Below are positions 6,394 to 10,270 of a stretch of 10,270 nt of DNA, piece by piece. The stretch lies in assembly GCA_038729485.1 (NCBI GenBank), contig JAVYRX010000020.1, forward strand, positions 1 through 10,270. Reading direction: 5' to 3'. The position numbers were made by a program, and so were the translations under genes. Origin of the DNA: GCA-001856825 sp038729485. GTDB taxonomy: Archaea > Thermoplasmatota > Thermoplasmata > Thermoplasmatales > GCA-001856825. Within the stretch, counting starts at the first letter, position 1; each line of letters begins with the position of its first letter. The notes beneath the pieces are model-generated. The model was not told the DNA's origin and ran no database searches. It worked only from the letters and a program-made list of their open reading frames with translations.

Positions 6394-6537
6394 ATGCGGC
6401 TCAGAATTATCGTAGTTGGCGTTGCTGAAATAATCTTGACAGGAATACTCTTGACGATAAAAGGTTTTCATCCAGCATACCTTCTGATTTTTTTAGTGGG
6501 TGTGGTAATTATCCTAATCGGATTGTTCCGGAGGTGA
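6394..6537 (+). CDS. Small two-helix membrane protein (47 residues)
   Basis: A 47-codon ORF (ATG at 6394, TGA at 6535-6537) encodes MRLRIIVVGVAEIILTG, ILLTIKGFHPAYLLIF and LVGVVIILIGLFRR read on. Two hydrophobic helices (about residues 5-22 and 28-45) flank a short KGFHP turn, with positive charges (MRLR and FRR) at both ends, so both termini should face the cytoplasm. The layout is typical of genuine small archaeal membrane proteins. A TATA-like box lies at the leaderless distance, and a 6-bp hairpin follows 10 nt after the stop. The function is unknown; it could be a small regulatory subunit of a membrane complex. Base composition is like that of neighbouring genes. Confidence 0.5.
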   Translation: MRLRIIVVGVAEIILTGILLTIKGFHPAYLLIFLVGVVIILIGLFRR

Positions 6538-6547
6538 TTTTCTCTAA

Positions 6548-6564
6548 GTATGCGCTCAGCATAC
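6548..6564 (+). repeat. Hairpin after the small membrane gene
   Basis: GTATGC-GCTCA-GCATAC has perfect 6-bp arms and a 5-nt loop, starting 11 nt after the stop codon at 6537. No T-run follows, so a transcript-end or stability role is only suggested by position. Confidence 0.35.
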
Positions 6565-6769
6565 ATAGACCAGCCAAAATGAGACGGTTCAAGAATATCT
6601 TACGATCATTCACAATTAATTGGCATTCAGATTTGCCAAGAGGACATAGTTATTAACAAATTGAAAGGGTGCTTGCTAGTCTAAAACAGAAATTTTTAAC
6701 TATTTTTATGTTTTGAAATCAAGAACTTTTTATTATATAAGAAAAGTATATGGAATTAATGCAACGAAC

Positions 6770-6811
6770 CTTAATTCTTCTTAGATACGAGAAGTAATTA
6801 AGTTCTTAATT
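6770..6811 (+). promoter_or_regulatory. Alternating inverted repeats CTTAATT / AATTAAG / CTTAATT
   Basis: CTTAATTCTTCT (6770-6781) pairs with AGAAG-T-AATTAAG (6790-6802; one bulged T, 8-nt loop). The second arm can alternatively pair with CTTAATT at 6805-6811 across a 2-base spacer. As DNA, AATTAAGTTCTTAATT (6796-6811) is a clean operator-like palindrome about 60 bp before the start codon. As RNA, the two pairings exclude each other. Confidence 0.4.
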
Positions 6812-6840
6812 TTGAAAAATTTGAATGCAACCCCCTAAAC

Positions 6841-6848
6841 AATTATTA
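6841..6848 (+). promoter_or_regulatory. Probable TATA box of the HX4DH membrane protein gene
   Basis: AATTATTA is centred about 26 bp before the ATG at 6871. There is no Shine-Dalgarno, so this would give a leaderless message. A second, stronger AT box at 6731-6740 could start a longer leader. Confidence 0.35.
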
Positions 6849-6870
6849 GTTTTGCGGATATTCTGACAAA

Positions 6871-7464
6871 ATGGTAGATCAATTTCTTCTGATTTCGTCA
6901 GTAGCTGTACTCGTTTCTATATTTCATATGGTAGCGCCAGATCATTGGCTTCCGATAACTATAGTATCCGAGACTAATAGGTTCTCAAGAGTGAAGAAGT
7001 ACGGAGTCACGGCATCTATAGGTCTTCTACATGGTATATTTTCGTCAGTAATTGCATTGGCAATACTTTACATAGGATTGCTTTTCTTAAAAAGGTTAGC
7101 TCAGTACTTTGAATATGGGGGTCTTATTCTTCTCGTTATAGTAGGTGCATATTTCTTGCTGAACGGCTTCTCGGAAAGAAAATCAAGTAACTTTGCCGGA
7201 AATACGTCCCTCGTTGTGAGCATTCTGCCTGACTTCGCAATAATACCGATCCTGTTGTCAGCCTCTGCTCTTAGCCCGTACCAACTAGGTATCATCATCT
7301 CACTTTTTATACTAGTAGGTACAATCTCGCTTATGGGTGTAGTGATTGTCGCATCTTATGTCGCGAACTTTGCTCTGAAGAGGTTGAATCCTGCTTATTT
7401 TGACTACGTAATCGGCACAATACTCTTTGTAACAGCTGCAACAATTTACCTAGAGATCTTTTAA
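6871..7464 (+). CDS. HX4DH-motif membrane protein, nickel/cobalt-transporter-like
   Basis: A 197-residue integral membrane protein with about six hydrophobic helices. The first helix ends in FHMVAPDHWLP, which contains H19-x4-D24-H25, the HX4DH signature that forms the metal site of NiCoT-type nickel/cobalt permeases. A second histidine, H54 in GLLHG, lies in the next helix, as in RcnA/UreH-like relatives. It is shorter than classical eight-helix NiCoT proteins and lacks their long His-rich loop, so it belongs to a reduced branch. Ni or Co transport is a family-based guess, and another divalent metal or a different role is possible. It has its own upstream region with operator-like inverted repeats, compatible with metal-dependent control. 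No nickel enzyme gene is seen in the window. Confidence 0.7.
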   Translation: MVDQFLLISSVAVLVSIFHMVAPDHWLPITIVSETNRFSRVKKYGVTASIGLLHGIFSSVIALAILYIGLLFLKRLAQYFEYGGLILLVIVGAYFLLNGFSERKSSNFAGNTSLVVSILPDFAIIPILLSASALSPYQLGIIISLFILVGTISLMGVVIVASYVANFALKRLNPAYFDYVIGTILFVTAATIYLEIF

Positions 7465-7468
7465 GATC
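7455..7468 (+). repeat. Palindrome across the stop codon of the HX4DH gene
   Basis: GATCTT-TT-AAGATC has perfect 6-bp arms and includes the TAA stop at 7462-7464. It may mark the 3' end of the message. Confidence 0.3.
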
Positions 7469-7516
7469 ATTGGCCTGCTACTGAGGTATGACCTGTTACC
7501 GAGCGTAGAATCAAAA

Positions 7517-7729
7517 CTACCCATCGATAATTCTAAGGTCTTTCTCCCTTCCTTGTCTTTCAATACCATGATTAAGACCCGGTCTACCATTCACAATTTC
7601 ATAATTTCTCATGAAAGGGGCTAATGAATATAAATCAAACCCTTTGTTTCTCGGGACAGCTGCTAGTCTCTCCACTGAGATAAATACATAATGCGGAACC
7701 TTTATGATAACGAGACAATCATCTATAGT
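7517..7729 (-). pseudogene. Possible decayed ORF, family unknown
   Basis: This is a 70-codon stop-to-stop frame without an ATG until residue 40. Its middle reads VPHYVFISVERLAAVPRNKG, followed by FDLYSLAPFMRNYEIVNG; composition and codon choice (AGA, GTT, CTT) resemble the real genes here. The same frame is open for about 30 more codons upstream of a single TAA, and a shifted frame (7450-7590) continues downstream. It could be a disrupted gene or simple chance. No family is recognised. Confidence 0.2.
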
Positions 7730-7769
7730 TTAATACTTCACGTTCACAAAATATTTTTGGGAAATTGAC

Positions 7770-7915
7770 AATCGTAATACCAACGTAAAGGTCTCATTGG
7801 AGACGAGGGAAATTCCATTGTAATTTTATAATCATTTCTTCTCGCCAAAATTTTCTAAGATTTTAAAGAAATTTTCAATTAAAGGGATAATGTCATAAAA
7901 CACCGTATTACGATT
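7770..7915. repeat. 11-bp inverted repeat pair, 124 bp apart
   Basis: AATCGTAATAC (7770-7780) and GTATTACGATT (7905-7915) are perfect inverted copies. No target-site duplication is evident outside them, and the arms do not extend, so a mobile-element origin is not supported beyond the symmetry itself. Confidence 0.3.
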
Positions 7916-7927
7916 ATTCTATCCTGA

Positions 7928-8041
7928 CTGCATTCCAAGATCCCAGTTAAGGACGATGGAACAGAGGCCCTAGATAAAGCTTCAACCTATGCTCCCCTTG
8001 CCACATCGGAAAGTTTAGGAAAAATGATCATTCATACTTGA
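7928..8041 (+). pseudogene. Possible 38-codon gene fragment
   Basis: An open frame without an ATG start reads KIPVKDDGTEALDKASTYAP then LATSESLGK, and is more GC-rich than the surrounding spacer. The other plus frame just upstream (YYDYSILTAFQDPS) ends close to where this one begins, as if one frameshift separated them. No homologue is recognised. Confidence 0.15.
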
Positions 8042-8075
8042 ATCATCAATCATCCATAAAGCCATGCCTTATAAA

Positions 8076-8150
8076 TGGGGCCGATCGGATTTGAACCGAC
8101 GACCTCCCGGTTATCAGCCGGGTGCTCTGACCAATCTAAGCTACGGCCCC
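8076..8150 (-). tRNA. tRNA-Ile (anticodon GAT)
   Basis: On the minus strand the 75-nt gene folds as a complete cloverleaf. The acceptor GGGGCCG pairs with CGGCCCC and is followed by discriminator A. The anticodon arm is CCCGG/CCGGG around loop CTGATAA, giving anticodon GAT. The T arm is GTCGG/CCGAT with loop TTCAAAT. CCA is not encoded and there is no intron, both usual in archaea. The 5' end lies about 25 bp from a TATA-like box, so transcription should begin close to the mature 5' end. Confidence 0.97.
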
Positions 8151-8170
8151 TTTGTGGTTAATTGTCAGGG

Positions 8171-8178
8171 ATATTAAT
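8171..8178 (-). promoter_or_regulatory. Probable TATA box of the tRNA-Ile gene
   Basis: ATTAATAT on the minus strand is centred about 25 bp before the first base of the tRNA at 8150. Confidence 0.45.
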
Positions 8179-8284
8179 GCTTTTAGTTCCTAACCCTAAA
8201 ATTCTAGTGGCAAGCTGAGATTAGTCAGTTCCATAATCAGGCCATTCGAAATCTTTTTGGGGTCTTCACCGGATTCCTTCTCCC

Positions 8285-8599
8285 TTACCTTTTCTTCTCT
8301 TCCTCAATTATGAACTTCTCAACGACATCTTCGTTAGCCTTTTTCATTTCGACGCACAAATTATACAATCTCTCCTTTGCATCCCTTGGCAGAAGTTCGA
8401 TTGATCCGGTAGTGGACGAGTCGTATTTGGCTGTCGGGAAAAGTGACATTATCCTATCCTTCTGCTTCTCCGTTACTGGGAGTCTTATCATCTTCATTCC
8501 TGCTAATCTATCTTCTGCCATATTCGCCATTCCATTCATTTCCAATCGCTCGACTTTTTCTTCGTTCAACCAAATATTTATCGTTATATTCTGATTCAT
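8285..8599 (-). CDS. Unrecognised 104-residue protein coupled to ATP sulfurylase
   Basis: A 104-residue, charged, soluble protein with no family I recognise. The N-terminus has alternating hydrophobic residues (NITINIWLNEEKVERLEM), like a beta strand. A Met-rich stretch follows, then a segment MIRLPVTEKQKDRIMSLFPTAKYDSSTTGSIELLP, and the last 35 residues form a strongly charged helix (AKERLYNLCVEMKKANEDVVEKFIIEEEKKR). There is a single Cys. The ATG directly follows the sat stop codon with no spacer base, and GGAGGTG (8611-8605) lies within the last sat codons, so the two are translated from one message. This predicts a role tied to sulfate activation, such as an accessory or regulatory subunit, but no function can be named. 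Confidence 0.8.
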   Translation of the reverse strand: MNQNITINIWLNEEKVERLEMNGMANMAEDRLAGMKMIRLPVTEKQKDRIMSLFPTAKYDSSTTGSIELLPRDAKERLYNLCVEMKKANEDVVEKFIIEEEKKR

Positions 8600-9874
8600 C
8601 TAAACACCTCCAACGTCTTTTTCTAAAGTAAATATCGGGCTCCTACTTTTTAAATATTCCTCTGTGACAAACGGAGAACCCTTTCCATATCTCTCGCTGG
8701 CATCCATCACCTTATCAAAAACTTCAGGTCGCATGAGTCCCCTCGTAGGCTTAACTCCGTCTATTAATATACTTCTAATTAAAGTCCCGCTGAAGCTCTG
8801 GCTCTTATCTTCGTGACCGTCAAGGGCTGCATTTGTAACCTCTCCGCACACCGTGCAATAATAGTTCTCCTTCATGAAAATTGGTTTGATTCTTAGTCTG
8901 TCTTTAACTTCCTTAAGGAGATAATGAGCATCGTAAGGCTTGTAGAAGTTTCCAACCCCTGCGTGGTCCCTGCCAAACATGTGGTGGGTGCATCCTAGGT
9001 TAGTTCTGACAATCGCATGGTGGATTGCTTCCTTAGGACCGGCATATCTCATGTCCCAGAGTAAAAGCGACACAGCAAAAACGTCATTTTTAAAGTACCC
9101 GGCATTGCCCAATTCCGCCTGTCCAAGAACTATCGCCTCATCAATATAGTCCCCGGCCCTCTTTTCTCCGATTACGGCATTTACCAAAACTCCAGTTCTG
9201 ATTTCATCAACGGGTAGGTCTTCATTAGCTGCAAACCAGCAATATTTCATTAACCATTCATGGCCGGTATGGGGTACGTTCCTTGTCTGGTGGGCGACAA
9301 TATGCTGCCACCCTTTTTTCTTATAAAGCTCAAAATGCTGTCTGGGGGTAAGCCAGTACTTGTCGAACGGAGGCTGGAACACGGGTTCTTGAACCAGGTC
9401 TATCTTTCCAGCAAGGAATTTCCCCTTCTGAGATAAAGTCCTCTTAACTCCCGGATGTTTGGAATCTGTTGTTCCATAAATTTTCTTTGCCATATCTTCC
9501 AAATTGTAATCATAAATTTCCTCGAGACTAAGGATCGCAATTGGTTTATTTTCGTAGGTGAGAAGGATATCATCACTTTCCTTTATTTCTCTACCTTTGA
9601 GTTCTTGCTCGTTTACGTTGAGGTTTATGGGAATGCTCCAAAGTGTGCCGTCACCTAGAGACATATCCCTGCATACTGATTCAGTTTCATTTCTATTCAT
9701 AAATCCGTTTAATGGCGAAAAAAAGCCGTATCCCAATCCAAGGCACTCATGGGCAATTTGACTGTTAACTCCCAGGGATATTAGACCCCTTAGATCTTCT
9801 CTGTTTCCTTTGTATATCCTTTCGTAAATCCTTTTATTCCCATGTCCCAAAAAACCAATATCTTTAGCCGTCAT
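8600..9874 (-). CDS. sat: Sulfate adenylyltransferase (ATP sulfurylase)
   Basis: A 424-residue enzyme that makes adenosine 5'-phosphosulfate and pyrophosphate from ATP and sulfate, the entry step of sulfate assimilation (or the reverse in sulfur oxidation). It has an N-terminal PUA-like region (to about 170), then the catalytic fold with HQTRNVPHTGHE (195-206), which includes the active-site QTRN and HxGH, and the second nucleotide motif GRDHAG (301-306). A partial zinc site, C340-x2-C343 then D352 and H354, sits near the start of the C-terminal region, where Thermus-type enzymes have Cys3His. There is no fused APS kinase domain. GAGGTGA (9885-9879) 5 nt before the ATG fixes the start. The gene is coupled to the downstream 104-residue gene; APS kinase or reductase genes are not in the window. 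Confidence 0.97.
   Translation of the reverse strand: MTAKDIGFLGHGNKRIYERIYKGNREDLRGLISLGVNSQIAHECLGLGYGFFSPLNGFMNRNETESVCRDMSLGDGTLWSIPINLNVNEQELKGREIKESDDILLTYENKPIAILSLEEIYDYNLEDMAKKIYGTTDSKHPGVKRTLSQKGKFLAGKIDLVQEPVFQPPFDKYWLTPRQHFELYKKKGWQHIVAHQTRNVPHTGHEWLMKYCWFAANEDLPVDEIRTGVLVNAVIGEKRAGDYIDEAIVLGQAELGNAGYFKNDVFAVSLLLWDMRYAGPKEAIHHAIVRTNLGCTHHMFGRDHAGVGNFYKPYDAHYLLKEVKDRLRIKPIFMKENYYCTVCGEVTNAALDGHEDKSQSFSGTLIRSILIDGVKPTRGLMRPEVFDKVMDASERYGKGSPFVTEEYLKSRSPIFTLEKDVGGV
8605..8611 (-). promoter_or_regulatory. Shine-Dalgarno GGAGGTG of the 104-residue gene
   Basis: GGAGGTG on the minus strand is 5 nt before the ATG at 8599 and inside the 3' end of sat. It is near-perfect to the 16S tail and supports tight translational coupling. 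Confidence 0.75.
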
Positions 9875-9878
9875 TGAA

Positions 9879-9885
9879 TCACCTC
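9879..9885 (-). promoter_or_regulatory. Shine-Dalgarno GAGGTGA of sat
   Basis: GAGGTGA on the minus strand lies just before the sat ATG (9874). In this window strong ribosome sites otherwise occur only before second genes, so sat is probably preceded on its message by a leader or a small ORF. Confidence 0.7.
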
Positions 9886-9887
9886 AT

Positions 9888-10010
9888 TTACATGGATCGA
9901 CCTTCCAGATACATTTCTGCCATATATCCTTCTGGGCCTCCAACTACTTTGTGCTCGCAAAGAAGGTCTTTCACAACTCCAAAATTTTTGATATGATATA
10001 AGAGGAACAC
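9888..10010 (-). CDS. Possible 40-residue leader ORF upstream of sat
   Basis: A short frame begins at GTG (10010) and ends TAA 13 nt before sat. The translation contains VFLLYHIKNFGVVKDLLCEH and ends AEMYLEGRSM. A good TATA box (AAATTTATTA, 10050-10041) would put the transcript start close to this GTG, i.e. leaderless. The same frame is open further upstream to 10133, but that part (Ile/Leu/Asn-rich) crosses the promoter and looks non-coding. It may be a true small protein, a leader peptide controlling sat, or chance; no family is recognised. Confidence 0.35.
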   Translation of the reverse strand: MFLLYHIKNFGVVKDLLCEHKVVGGPEGYMAEMYLEGRSM

Positions 10011-10040
10011 CTTATCTGTTTGGGAAATCGCTAAACAAAT

Positions 10041-10050
10041 TAATAAATTT
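10041..10050 (-). promoter_or_regulatory. TATA box of the sat transcription unit
   Basis: AAATTTATTA on the minus strand is a strong archaeal box A about 171 bp upstream of the sat ATG. It predicts a leader of roughly 140 nt, which agrees with sat having a Shine-Dalgarno sequence rather than a leaderless start. Confidence 0.45.
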
Positions 10051-10137
10051 AACCGAGCATTCCTATTCTCATTTTGCCTCCAGGATGAGCAAATAATATA
10101 GTTAAGAAATATGATAACAATATATGGTGGCAATAGA

Positions 10138-10270
10138 ATGGTATTAACAATGAAAGCTAAGGAAGTTTTGAATCTGTTGCATATATCAAGAAAGACACTT
10201 CATGTTTATTGAAAAGATGGGAGGATACGCTACACAGTAATGCAAACAAGATATCTATAATTAGGAGAAT
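10138..10270 (+). pseudogene. Decayed 5' end of an IS607-type serine recombinase gene (tnpA)
   Basis: From ATG 10138 the plus strand reads MVLTMKAKEVLNLLHISRKT then LHVY, a TGA stop (10210-10212), then KDGRIRYTVMQTRYL and a TAA. This is the MerR-like helix-turn-helix start of IS607-family TnpA resolvases (consensus K-x-KEVL-x-LLNISR-x-TL-x-x-YVKEGKIRYT-x-x-PNGRYDY). The in-frame TGA falls where the family has Val or a similar residue in 'YVK', and bases appear lost in the PNGRYDY segment, since TAT-AAT reappears only after a frameshift. The catalytic serine recombinase domain would follow beyond the window edge. It is therefore an inactivated element start, and a tnpB-like gene may follow it outside. 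Confidence 0.8.

Larger units (their letters stand above)
6538..6870. other. Spacer upstream of the HX4DH membrane protein gene
   Basis: This is 333 bp, strongly AT-rich from 6690 onward. It holds the hairpin at 6548-6564, a TATA-rich stretch at 6729-6740, alternating copies of CTTAATT/AATTAAG (6770-6811) and a proximal TATA-like box at 6841-6848. I see no convincing gene, although a 12- to 15-codon ORF (ATG at 6750 or 6759, TAA at 6795-6797) ends inside the first hairpin. Confidence 0.4.
7465..8075. other. Long spacer with broken coding-like frames
   Basis: This is 611 bp without an intact gene. Three stretches look coding-like but are broken: a minus-strand frame at 7517-7729 without a usable start, read through to further open sequence if one TAA at 7730-7732 is ignored; an overlapping minus-strand 46-codon frame at 7450-7590; and a plus-strand frame at 7928-8041 with higher GC. 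The spacer also contains an 11-bp inverted repeat (7770-7780/7905-7915) and a small hairpin GTCTC-ATTG-GAGAC (7791-7804). Confidence 0.4.

Noticed and set aside
6548..6564. GTATGC-N5-GCATAC considered as a NikR operator for the metal transporter
   Set aside because: NikR half-sites are similar in letters but are separated by about 16 bp, and this site is over 300 bp from the gene.
8196..8300. Shifted frame continuing past the stop of the 104-residue protein (KESGEDPKKISNGLIMELTN)
   Set aside because: It could reflect a frameshift extending the C-terminus, but the existing protein ends in a natural charged helix, and the shifted frame meets a TGA just upstream. It is too short to support.
10011..10133. 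Upstream extension of the pre-sat ORF to an ATG at 10133
   Set aside because: The extension spans the TATA box and has low-complexity Ile/Leu/Asn content; at most the 3' 40 codons could be real.
1..10270. CRISPR array or known defence system
   Set aside because: No regularly spaced repeats, and no cas, restriction-modification or other recognisable defence genes are seen.

Overview
The window looks like chromosomal DNA of a euryarchaeon, most plausibly a Thermoplasmata (Thermoplasma/Ferroplasma/Cuniculiplasma-like) organism. The evidence is archaeal: TATA-type boxes sit about 25 bp upstream of many start codons with no room for a leader, the tRNA gene has no encoded CCA, the ATP sulfurylase and ferredoxins are of archaeal type, and AGA/AGG/ATA codons are common. 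Placement below this level is inference. Genes are moderately AT-rich and the spacers are clearly more so.

Layout: (1) 130-1080 (-) is an M19 dipeptidase with its own leaderless promoter. (2) 1321-2053 (-) holds two overlapping, tandemly duplicated 2x[4Fe-4S] ferredoxin genes; divergent from them, an Lrp/AsnC regulator lies at 2292-2729 (+). (3) 2730-3325 is gene-poor, with a possible RNA transcription unit and a weak HicB-like fragment. (4) 3326-4020 (-) is a two-gene operon of unrecognised function: an 80-aa protein and a coiled-coil protein with two membrane helices. (5) 4341-5567 (+) is an MFS transporter, convergent with an ABHD14-like alpha/beta hydrolase at 5595-6194 (-). (6) 6394-6537 (+) encodes a 47-aa two-helix membrane protein, followed by an HX4DH membrane protein (nickel/cobalt-transporter-like) at 6871-7464 (+) whose upstream region has three alternating copies of one 7-bp inverted-repeat arm. 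(7) 7465-8075 is a spacer with coding-like but broken frames on both strands. (8) 8076-8150 (-) is tRNA-Ile(GAT). (9) 8285-9874 (-) is ATP sulfurylase plus a tightly coupled 104-aa unknown, possibly preceded by a 40-codon leader ORF. (10) From 10138 to the right edge is the decayed 5' end of an IS607-type serine recombinase gene.

Functionally the window is mostly housekeeping and transport: peptide turnover, redox carriers, sulfate activation, and solute and metal transport. No CRISPR array, complete insertion sequence or obvious defence locus is visible. One pattern recurs. First genes of transcription units look leaderless, whereas second genes, and sat, carry strong Shine-Dalgarno sequences. 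That pattern helps define operons and suggests sat is not the first thing on its transcript.
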